Shown here in pieces: positions 1-5,896 of a DNA stretch of 7,105 bases. Numbering within the stretch: position 1 is the first letter of the stretch; every line of letters starts with the position of its first letter. The DNA comes from JAGVPT01 sp963843065 (GTDB lineage: Bacteria; Bacteroidota; Ignavibacteria; UBA10030; UBA8401). Under the pieces are notes generated by a model. It ran no database searches and was not told the DNA's origin. It saw only the letters and a program-made list of their open reading frames with translations. The stretch covers positions 1-7,105 of the forward strand of contig CAWJKX010000044.1 of assembly GCA_963843065.1 (NCBI GenBank), in the 5' to 3' direction. A program made the translations under genes and the position numbers.

Positions 1-1
1 T

Positions 2-85
2 CTGCACGGGAAGGCAGGCGCACACAAACTGCTTCTTCAGTTCGAAACACCAGGCATCGAAGCATACGCATTTACGTTTGGATAA
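2..85 (+). CDS. Possible 3' end of an unidentified upstream gene
   Basis: The frame starting at base 2 reads 27 residues without interruption, ending ...LLLQFETPGIEAYAFTFG, to a TAA at 83-85. The codon choice looks coding, and the stop lies 68 bp before the next start, a normal gene spacing. The other two forward frames read poorly as protein. I do not recognise the family from this tail and assign no function. The last codons and stop fall inside the first copy of a 10-bp direct repeat (76-85 and 94-103). It could also be non-coding, since a short open frame at a window edge is weak evidence. Confidence 0.35.
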   Translation: MHGKAGAHKLLLQFETPGIEAYAFTFG

Positions 86-103
86 AATATTGAGTTTGGA
101 TAA
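76..103 (+). repeat. 10-bp direct repeat, 18-bp period, upstream of the Met-rich gene
   Basis: GTTTGGATAA occurs at 76-85 and again at 94-103, with 8 bp between, 51 bp before the ATG at 154. The 18-bp period is close to two helical turns, so the copies face the same side of the DNA. That suits a tandem activator site or the two halves of a promoter. It could equally be a small duplication of the end of the preceding gene, because the first copy contains its possible stop codon. No convincing -35/-10 pair was found. Confidence 0.4.
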
Positions 104-141
104 GCACTTTAACATTCACCTATTCACTCACAACCATAACC

Positions 142-147
142 AAGGAG
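142..147 (+). promoter_or_regulatory. Strong Shine-Dalgarno of the Met-rich gene
   Basis: AAGGAG lies six bases before the ATG at 154. It fixes this start rather than any of the many in-frame ATG codons inside this Met-rich gene. Confidence 0.8.
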
Positions 148-153
148 AACCAA

Positions 154-555
154 ATGAAGACCACCATGTTGATCACCTCATGTCTTATTCTCTGCGCCGC
201 GGCTTCGACGTATGGCCAAGATAAAATGGGGAGCATGCAGAATATGGAAATGAAGATGGATACCGCCAAGAAGATGGGGAGTATGATGTCCAAAAAGAAA
301 AGCATGATGAAGGATGGCGTTATGATGAAAGAAGGCAAAATGATGGTGATGAAAGGGGGCAATTCAATAGTTATGGACAAAGAGATGATGATGGCCAACG
401 GTTCGAACGTGATGCCGAGCGGCGAGGTAATCTCGAAGAGTGGTGAGAAAATGATGATGAAAGAGGGTGATATGATGGATATGAAAGGGCACATGATGAT
501 GGCGAAGAAACCAAAGATGATGAAGACCATGATGAAAGCCGATACGACGAAGTAG
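154..555 (+). CDS. Secreted Met/Lys-rich small protein, DUF6799-like
   Basis: A 133-residue protein. Residues 1-21 form a signal peptide (Lys2, a hydrophobic core with two Cys, likely cleavage near Tyr20-Gly21/Gln22), so it should act in the periplasm or outside the cell. The mature part of about 112 residues has about 33 Met and 22 Lys, one His (113), and no Cys, Phe, Trp or Tyr. Residues about 53-112 carry the repeating 'DGVMMKEGKMMVMKGG ... GEKMMMKEGDMMDM' pattern that I associate with the DUF6799 domain of Bacteroidota-type secreted proteins. MxM and MM clusters could bind Cu(I), or be oxidised and act as a methionine sink. The gene sits 103 bp upstream of an exported MsrA-MsrB on the same strand, which favours an oxidant role. 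No terminator is visible between them, so co-transcription is possible. The function is inferred; no biochemical role is established for the family as far as I know. Confidence 0.85.
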   Translation: MKTTMLITSCLILCAAASTYGQDKMGSMQNMEMKMDTAKKMGSMMSKKKSMMKDGVMMKEGKMMVMKGGNSIVMDKEMMMANGSNVMPSGEVISKSGEKMMMKEGDMMDMKGHMMMAKKPKMMKTMMKADTTK

Positions 556-647
556 AAAAACTGGCCCTGTCGGTGTGCACTTATTGTGAGCATCGCGTGT
601 TTAACTGAGAGAGCTATAAAGACTTCGAGTTTTTTCATACCAAATTC

Positions 648-653
648 AAAGGG
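648..653 (+). promoter_or_regulatory. Ribosome binding site of msrAB
   Basis: AAAGGG lies five bases before the ATG at 659. It supports this start, which adds a hydrophobic export signal ahead of the catalytic domains. Confidence 0.55.
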
Positions 654-658
654 TACAA

Positions 659-1736
659 ATGAATCTATCATCAGCAATATGTTTTTTTGGCCTAGCTCTT
701 TTCAACGGGTGTGCCAGGGAGAATACAGAGGGAAATTCTGCAAGGTTGATTCCCGTGTCCGACAGCGGATTGGATACTGCAACGTTTGCCGGAGGCTGTT
801 ACTGGTGCATGGACGCCGCCTATGAAAAACTGGACGGAGTCAAAGAAGTAATATCGGGTTTCGCCGGAGGTCATGTCAAAGACCCATCGTACGAACTTGT
901 TTCCACCGGGACTACGGGGGCTCATGAGGCAGTAAACGTCATCTTTGACCCTGCGATCATAAGTTATTCTGAGCTTGTCGATGTTTACTGGAGACAATTC
1001 GATCCAACAGATGACGGCGGATCTTTTTATGACCGTGGGAGCCAATACCGATCGGCCATCTTTTTTCACGACGATGTGCAAAAAGCGGTTGCAGATCGTT
1101 CAAAAAAAAATCTTGAGGGAGCGAAAGTATTTGACAGGCCGATCGCTACGGAAATCCTCCCTTTTACTGCGTTCTATTCAGCCGGAGAGGATCAGCAGCA
1201 ATTCTGCCAACGAAACCCCGTTCGGTATTACAGTTACCGCAATGCATCGGGAAGAGACGAATATACGAAAGGAATATGGGGAGATATGAAAATGGAACAA
1301 TACAAGAAACCGACAGACCAGGATCTGAAAAAAAGATTGACCGACCTTCAGTATGATGTAACGCAGAACGATGGTACGGAAAGGCCATTTGCGAACGAAT
1401 ATTGGGACAATCACCGCGATGGTATCTATGTAGACATCGCCTCGGGTGAACCATTGTTCAGCTCACGCGACAAATTTGAATCGGGCACAGGCTGGCCAAG
1501 CTTCACAAAGCCAATCGATCCGCGATTTATTGTCAAGAAGGTCGATTCATCGCTGGGGATGGAACGTACTGAAGTCGCGAAGCAAAGCAGGCGATTCTCA
1601 TCTGGGCCATGTGTTTGATGACGGCCCGGCTCCGACTCGCTTGCGCTATTGCATGAATTCGGCATCGCTCCGATTCATCCCGAAAGAAGATATCGTTAAA
1701 GAAGGATACGGTTACCTTGAGTGGATCTTCAAATAG
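659..1736 (+). CDS. msrAB: Exported MsrA-MsrB fusion, interrupted by a one-base frameshift
   Basis: Bifunctional peptide methionine sulfoxide reductase; MsrA reduces the S and MsrB the R epimer of Met-SO. Residues 1-18 are a signal sequence ending LFNGC18, a loose lipobox, so the enzyme may be an envelope lipoprotein. The MsrA domain (about 40-208) has the catalytic motif GGCYWC (Cys47), Tyr78, Glu90, Asp125 and Tyr130; Cys183 is a likely resolving Cys. The usual YHQ near this Cys reads DQQ. The MsrB domain (about 220-358) begins LKKRLTDLQYDVTQ and contains GIYVD, SGEPLFSS and GWPSF. After Val306 (codon 1574-1576) one extra base near 1577 shifts the frame. The 659 frame then stops at 1618 (319 aa). 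Dropping the base restores RSKAGDSHLGHVFDDGP and RYCMNSASLRFIP with catalytic Cys331 (TGC at 1650-1652), giving 358 aa and a stop at 1734-1736. As written, MsrA should be intact and MsrB inactive. This may be sequence error or real decay. Confidence 0.93.
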
Positions 1737-1763
1737 AGGGAAAAGTCAAAAGTGAGATAGGGA

Positions 1764-1867
1764 GCTACCAGAACTTCATAGAAAAAGTATAATAACTTCT
1801 GGGGTTTTCATAACGAGTTCCCTTCAGCACTCTCGTTATTCAGGACGATGTGATAAATTCTGGTAGC
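1764..1867. repeat. Nested inverted repeats after msrAB
   Basis: The outer arms GCTACCAGAA (1764-1773) and TTCTGGTAGC (1858-1867) are perfect 10-bp complements 84 bp apart. Inside them, ATAACGAG (1810-1817) and CTCGTTAT (1832-1839) form an 8-bp stem with a 14-base loop. A second TTCTGG at 1797-1802 could pair with the left outer arm instead. The block could be a folded 3' UTR of msrAB or a small degraded non-autonomous element. No flanking target duplication was found. Confidence 0.45.
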
Positions 1868-1870
1868 AAG

Positions 1871-1930
1871 CCCTTCAAAGATTTTGTAGGCGTTTCTGGA
1901 ATTGCTGTGGTTAACGGGATCGTTTTAGCG
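1871..1930 (+). pseudogene. Possible remnant of a heavy-metal RND pump (CzcA-like)
   Basis: In the frame beginning at 1871 the DNA reads PFKDFVGVSGIAVVNGIVLA. The core SGIAVVNGIVL strongly recalls the transmembrane segment of CzcA-type RND permeases (typically GFIALSGVAVLNGLVL). Family resemblance stops on both sides, and the flanks are repeat-rich non-coding DNA with no ribosome binding site. If real, it is a 20-codon fossil of a deleted gene. A chance match to a low-complexity hydrophobic segment is a serious alternative. Confidence 0.3.
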
Positions 1931-1984
1931 CGAAGCAGAAACCCACCGCCTGTGGCGGCGGTTATGTTCGGTTGGCTATGCCTG

Positions 1985-2077
1985 TCATTCCGGTCGAGTC
2001 CCGCTTTCAGGCGGGACGAAGAACCGGAATCCAGTTCCGTTGAATGACTCTGGATTCCGCGTCAAGCGCGGAATGAC
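1985..2077. repeat. Dispersed-type palindromic repeat (GTCATTCCGG...GGAATGAC)
   Basis: Two hairpins sit side by side. The first has the stem ATTCCGG (1987-1993) with CCGGAAT (2024-2030), enclosing GTCCCGC (1998-2004) with GCGGGAC (2011-2017). The second has ATTCCGCG (2054-2061) with CGCGGAAT (2067-2074). The pair is itself a larger inverted repeat: GTCATTCCG at the left edge complements CGGAATGAC at the right edge, and CGGAATCCAG (2025-2034) complements CTGGATTCCG (2050-2059). GTCATTCC/GGAATCCAG ends are typical of intergenic repeats present in many copies in diverse bacterial genomes. It lies between convergent genes, where such elements are tolerated. Confidence 0.65.
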
Positions 2078-2091
2078 TTGTTTTTTTTTTT
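2054..2091 (+). terminator. Possible terminator of the msrAB transcript
   Basis: The 8-bp stem ATTCCGCG/CGCGGAAT with a five-base loop is followed, after the six bases GACTTG, by a run of 11 T (2081-2091). The gap between stem and T run is longer than in a classic intrinsic terminator, so efficiency is uncertain. Its place downstream of msrAB and before the convergent transporter gene fits. Confidence 0.45.
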
Positions 2092-2097
2092 CAAAAG

Positions 2098-2116
2098 CCA
2101 CCATCTTTGATGGTGG
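2098..2116 (-). terminator. Hairpin, probable terminator of the OPT gene
   Basis: CCACCATC (2098-2105) and GATGGTGG (2109-2116) form a perfect 8-bp stem with a three-base loop. Read on the minus strand it follows the OPT stop codon by about 46 bases and is trailed by CTTTTG, a short T tract. It may serve both converging transcripts. Confidence 0.5.
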
Positions 2117-2162
2117 TCGTTTACTGATCGGCTGCAATTCCAGCTCGAAGCTCTTTAGTCCT

Positions 2163-4167
2163 TTACTCTTCCTTCGCTCTCATAGTATCCCAGAGCGCGT
2201 AGGAAAACAAGAGTGCGAACATGATCAACCCCGTAATTTCTCCGGAATGTGAATCGGCCCACGCGCTCATGTACCAATTTGCGTAGCCGAAGCTCCAAAC
2301 TTCCTGGTCGAAGAATTTCAGGAAAGCATTCAGCACACCGAACAGCGACCCGCCGGCAATGAATCCCGAAGCGATCAGCGTCCCGCGTGAAAACCGTGCG
2401 TTGTTCAGTTTTTCATTTTTGGTCCGCGTTGTTACCCACCATGCGATGAGCCCGCCGAACACCAGCGGTGTATTCAATTCCTGCGGAATGTACATTCCAA
2501 GCGCAAACGCCAGCGGCGATATTTCCACCATTGTGAGGATCAGAGCGATCACGGCGCCGACGGCATAAAGCACCCATGGGGCCGAAACGTTGGACATAAG
2601 CGGTTGTATCACGGCAGCCATCGCATTTGCCTGCGGCGCCACCATCGCGTGCTCGCCTTTGAAACCGAACGATTTGTTGAGGACGATAATCACTCCGCCT
2701 ACCGTCGCCGCCGAAACCAGCACGCCGAGGAATTTCCACGTTTCCTGTTTTTTTGGCGTTGAGCCAAGCCAGTAGCCGATCTTCAGATCCGTAATGAATC
2801 CGCCGGCAACGGAAAGCGCGGTACAGACAACTCCGCCGATAATCAGCGCGCTGACCATTCCCGATGTGCCTGTCAACCCGATCTGCACGAGGACAAACGA
2901 CGACAGGATCAGCGTCATCAAAGTCATCCCTGAAACAGGGTTCGTGCCGACGATAGCCGTTGCGTTTGCTGCGACAGTCGTAAAGAGGAACGAAACGATC
3001 ATCACGATCAACAGGCCCGCTATGGCATGTGTAAAATTAAAAACGACGCCGCCGTAGAAGAAAACGAAAATGAGCAATGCCGTTAGCAAAATGAGAAGCG
3101 CGACGAAGAGCATTTTGATATCGGTCTGCCACCGAACGGTGGTTTCCGCTCCTGCAGATTTTGCATGGAAGATTTCTTTATAGGCGAGTGAGAACGCACC
3201 GCCGATAATTTTCGACGAGCGGATGATGCCGATAATTCCAGCCATTGCAATGCCGCCGATGCCGATCTGCCTGACATAATTGCGGAAGATTTCTTCCGCC
3301 GACATGTCAGCAATAAGTTTGGTGGCTGTCGCGCCGAGCGGCACGGTCAAGGAATGCCCGACTTCAAACACTAGCGGCACCAGAACGAACCATGAAAGAA
3401 ACGAACCCGCCGCAATAATTGCCGAGTACTTCAATCCGACAATGTACCCAAGTCCAAAAACCATCGCCGACACATCGATCTTTGCCACCATCTTCACTTT
3501 GTTTGCCAGTACTTCACCGTAGTGAATCATCCTCGACGAAACGACTTCGGACCACCATCCGAATGCGCTGAAAGTGAAATCGAAAATGCCGCCGATCAAT
3601 CCGCTCACAACCAGCACCATTGCCTGCGATCCCCCTTTTTCACCCGCGACAAGAATTTCCGTCGTCGCCGTCGCTTCGGGAAAAGGGAGTATCCCGTGCA
3701 TGTCCTTCACAAAATATTTCCTGAAAGGGATCATGAAGAGGATTCCGAGGAAGCCGCCGGCCGCCGAGGCGAAAAATACCTGGAAGAAATTCGCCGGAAG
3801 ATCTGAGGATGTACAAAGCGGGAATAGTAAAGATGGCGCCGGCAACGATAACGCCCGAGCTTGCTCCGATCGATTGGATGATGACGTTCTGTCCGAGCGA
3901 GCCTTTTCTTTTGAACGCCGCCGAAAGTCCTACCGCCAGGATCGCGATGGGAATCGCTGCTTCAAAGACCTGGCCGATTTTTAATCCTGAGTACGCTGCT
4001 GCCGCAGAAAAAAGGACTGCCATCACCAAACCCCAGCCAACCGACCATGGCGTAACCTCTGCGTACGATTGGTTCGGGTCCATGATCGGGCGATACTCTT
4101 CGCCTTCTTTTAATTTTTTGTATGCGTTGTCCGGAAGGGTGTTGGTGGCAGAGGCGGGTGTTTCCAT
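2163..4167 (-). CDS. OPT-family oligopeptide transporter, interrupted by a one-base frameshift
   Basis: Inner-membrane importer of short peptides in the OPT family, presumably proton-driven. The start at 4167 is supported by AAGGAA at 4175-4180, seven bases upstream. The first frame reads 121 residues to IFTIPALYIL (codon 3807-3805). One extra base near 3804 then breaks the frame. Continuing at 3803 gives DLPANFFQVFF and an unbroken run to the stop at 2163-2165. The joined protein has 667 residues, normal for bacterial OPT proteins, and the join keeps the spacing I expect from homologues. Conserved motifs are GQNVIIQSIGASSG (92-105), YFVKDMHG (151-158), PFPEATATTE (161-170) and GEKGG (175-179), followed by many hydrophobic segments to the C-terminus. 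As written, the first frame ends at 3640 (175 aa), while a 560-aa frame from 3845 overlaps it. pepT lies 90 bp upstream on the same strand, which suggests import coupled to hydrolysis. Iron-siderophore substrates are known elsewhere in the family, but the pepT context favours peptides. Confidence 0.92.
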
Positions 4168-4195
4168 GCGAGGGTTCCTTCATGATGAGTTTAAT

Positions 4196-4248
4196 AACCG
4201 CCAAGGCGCCAAGAGAATAGAAGTAAAAACCTTGGCGCTTTGGCGGTT
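4196..4248. repeat. 18-bp inverted repeat between pepT and the OPT gene
   Basis: AACCGCCAAGGCGCCAAG (4196-4213) and CTTGGCGCTTTGGCGGTT (4231-4248) are complementary except at one position, which would be a G-U pair in RNA; the loop is 17 bases. The left arm itself repeats CGCCAAG. Read in the direction of transcription the stem is followed by ATTAAACTC, not a T run, so it is not a standard terminator. It may be a mobile palindromic repeat, or a hairpin that sets the pepT/OPT mRNA ratio. Confidence 0.7.
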
Positions 4249-4257
4249 AGAAAAAAA

Positions 4258-5508
4258 TTAACTTCGTTCAGCCCAGAGCTGCACGAGATTGACAACCGTT
4301 TCGACGGCTTTCTCCATTCCGTACACTGATGCCCATTCATTCTTGCAATGATAATTCTGTCCCCCGGTGAAAATATTCGGCGTCGGCAAACCCATTTCCG
4401 TTAGCCGTGAACCGTCGGTGCCGCCGCGGATCGGCGCCCATTTCGGCGTGAGGCCTGCCCGCTTCGTCGCTTCATCAAGACAATCAAGCAGCCGCGGGTC
4501 GTTGCCGAGTCCGTCTTTCATGTTGCGGTATTGTTCGATGATCTTTAATTCAATTTGCGCCTTGGGATGAAGCGGCTGCACCTCGGCAATAATTTTTTCA
4601 AGTTTTCCTTTGAGCACTTTCAACCCCGGGGTATTGAAATCGCGGAGGAGAATTTTCAGTGTCGATTTTGATTCTTCCCCCTCCACAGTATGCGGATGGA
4701 TGTACGGTTCGTAGCCTTCGGTTGTTTCCGGCGCGATGTCTTTCGGCATACGCGCGATGATGTCTGCCATGGTGCGGATGGAATTCACCATGATTCCCTT
4801 TGCGGACCCGGGGTGGATGTTTCTCCCATGCACGGTAATGACCGCCTGGTCTGCGCTAAATGTTTCCTTGTTCAATTCGCCCGGAGTGTCGCCGTCGACG
4901 GTGTAGGCAAATTTCGCTCCAAACTTTTTTATATCGAAATATTTTGTTCCCGCACCGATTTCTTCATCAGGAGTGAAGCCGATGCGAATGTCGCCATGAA
5001 GGAATGCCGGATTGTTCAGCAGCGTTTGTGCCGCCGTCATAATAATCGCAAGTCCAGCTTTATCGTCCGCTCCAAGAAGGGTTGTGCCGTCGCTGGTAAC
5101 GACTTTCTTCCCGACGTTGCTCCGTAATTCCGGATTCTCTGAGTCCTTGATGATGACCGTTTTGTCTCCCGGCAGCACGATGTCCCCCCCTTTATAGTCG
5201 ATAACTTGCGCCTTCACATTCGCGCCGCTTTCCGACGGGGATGTGTCGACATGTGAGATCAATCCGATGACAGGGACTTTGCCGTGCGCCTTGTGCGATG
5301 GCGGGAGATTTGACGGCACCGTCGCCATCACATAACCGTACTTGTCGATTGCGACGTCTTTTAGTTCGAGCTCTTTCAATTCTTTAACAAGCAGATTCAA
5401 AAGGTCGAACTGCTTTGACGTGCTGGGATATGAATCCGCGTCGTCTTTCGATTGAGTGTCAATTTTCACATAACGGAGAAGACGATCCAGAACACTTTCA
5501 TTTTTCAT
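4258..5508 (-). CDS. pepT: Tripeptide aminopeptidase (peptidase T)
   Basis: Cytoplasmic M20-family dizinc peptidase that removes the N-terminal residue of tripeptides. The chosen start gives 416 residues, close to the roughly 408 of E. coli PepT. The conserved order is ISHVDTSP (zinc ligand His86, Asp88), GADDKAG (bridging Asp148), TPDEEIG (catalytic Glu182, Glu183), TVDGD (Asp205), the dimerisation/lid domain about 215-325, RGGTDGSRL (361-369) and GGQNYHCKNEW with His387. All metal ligands are present. The reading frame is open further upstream to an ATG at 5601, but those extra 31 residues do not resemble the family and lie within an inverted repeat. The ATG at 5506-5508 has GAGGA four bases before it and is followed by MKNESVLDRLLRYVKIDTQS, the usual start. 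The OPT transporter follows on the same strand after 90 bp. Confidence 0.96.
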   Translation of the reverse strand: MKNESVLDRLLRYVKIDTQSKDDADSYPSTSKQFDLLNLLVKELKELELKDVAIDKYGYVMATVPSNLPPSHKAHGKVPVIGLISHVDTSPSESGANVKAQVIDYKGGDIVLPGDKTVIIKDSENPELRSNVGKKVVTSDGTTLLGADDKAGLAIIMTAAQTLLNNPAFLHGDIRIGFTPDEEIGAGTKYFDIKKFGAKFAYTVDGDTPGELNKETFSADQAVITVHGRNIHPGSAKGIMVNSIRTMADIIARMPKDIAPETTEGYEPYIHPHTVEGEESKSTLKILLRDFNTPGLKVLKGKLEKIIAEVQPLHPKAQIELKIIEQYRNMKDGLGNDPRLLDCLDEATKRAGLTPKWAPIRGGTDGSRLTEMGLPTPNIFTGGQNYHCKNEWASVYGMEKAVETVVNLVQLWAERS

Positions 5509-5512
5509 ACAA

Positions 5513-5517
5513 TCCTC
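5513..5517 (-). promoter_or_regulatory. Ribosome binding site that decides the pepT start
   Basis: On the minus strand GAGGA sits four bases before the ATG at 5508-5506. It supports the 416-residue PepT over the longer reading from 5601. Confidence 0.65.
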
Positions 5518-5553
5518 GTGGAAAATATTTGTCGTGCAGATATTTGCACTCTC

Positions 5554-5615
5554 AACCATCGGAAGGCTAATTACGAGTAGAGACGGAATGTGTCGTTGCA
5601 AGCCTTCCGATGGTT
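5554..5615. repeat. 15-bp perfect inverted repeat in the pepT leader
   Basis: AACCATCGGAAGGCT (5554-5568) and AGCCTTCCGATGGTT (5601-5615) are exact complements with a 32-bp spacer. The near arm is 45 bp before the pepT start, so the repeat probably lies in the 5' leader or promoter. It could be a leader hairpin, an operator pair or a short repeat element. No T run follows the stem in the pepT direction (AGAGTGCAAAT), which argues against a simple attenuator. Confidence 0.65.
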
Positions 5616-5880
5616 TGTTAAATGCGAAGGTTTTTCATTTCGAGAAGATAGCAAGTTTGCATGAAAAAAGCAGGTGAAATGTTTCGCCGGAAAAAGTTCC
5701 CATGATTTTGAAAGCCTTGGAAATTTTTCGAATGTGAGAGCGAGAAAGAAAAATTTTAATGAGGATTGAGATTTAATCCAAAGTTAATATTTTCGCTTTT
5801 TTGGGTTGCATTTTTGAGAAAAGTCGGAATCAGAAAACTACAAACTGGTGTTTAAACATCAAAACCGTAAGTTATTACAG
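5616..5880. other. AT-rich divergent intergenic region
   Basis: This part of the pepT-gdhA spacer is rich in A and T, with several short T and A runs (for example 5793-5802). I see no credible gene. It should contain the pepT promoter and upstream control sites for gdhA, such as an enhancer site for a sigma-54 activator, but no element stands out clearly enough to place. Confidence 0.5.
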
Positions 5881-5896
5881 CGGCATAGTTTTTGCA
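5881..5896 (+). promoter_or_regulatory. Sigma-54-type promoter upstream of gdhA
   Basis: CGGCATAGTTTTTGCA matches the -24/-12 consensus TGGCAC-N5-TTGCA. The essential GG (5882-5883) and GC (5894-5895) are exactly ten bases apart, with a T run before the GC. The mismatches are C for T at the first base and T for C at the sixth. Transcription would begin near 5907, leaving a leader of about 117 bases before gdhA. Sigma-54 control suits a gene of nitrogen metabolism. I found no sigma-70 pair of comparable quality here. Confidence 0.55.

Noticed and set aside
371..580. Ser-rich 69-residue minus-strand frame
   Set aside because: A second antisense shadow of the same repetitive gene; low complexity and no initiation signal.
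556..658. Terminator between the Met-rich gene and msrAB, at the T run 631-636
   Set aside because: No convincing stem precedes the T run; only a weak, mismatched pairing was found.
120..677. 185-residue minus-strand frame rich in Ile, Phe and Ser
   Set aside because: It is the antisense of the ATG/AAG-rich Met gene (CAT-rich complement). It has no ribosome binding site, and the plus-strand gene has a signal peptide and strong AAGGAG.
1571..1583. Programmed ribosomal frameshifting in msrAB
   Set aside because: No slippery heptamer, internal Shine-Dalgarno or obvious downstream stem, and MsrAB fusions are not known to use it; an extra base is simpler.
1850..2047. 65-residue plus-strand frame as a whole gene
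   Set aside because: No ribosome binding site, and its 3' half runs through the palindromic repeat. Only the short CzcA-like stretch was kept, as a low-confidence remnant.
4690..5127. 145-residue plus-strand frame opposite pepT
   Set aside because: Antisense to conserved PepT sequence, with no start signal or recognisable domain.
5509..5601. N-terminal extension of PepT from the ATG at 5601
   Set aside because: The extra 31 residues do not match the family and are read from an inverted repeat, whereas the ATG at 5508 has a ribosome binding site and the usual N-terminus.
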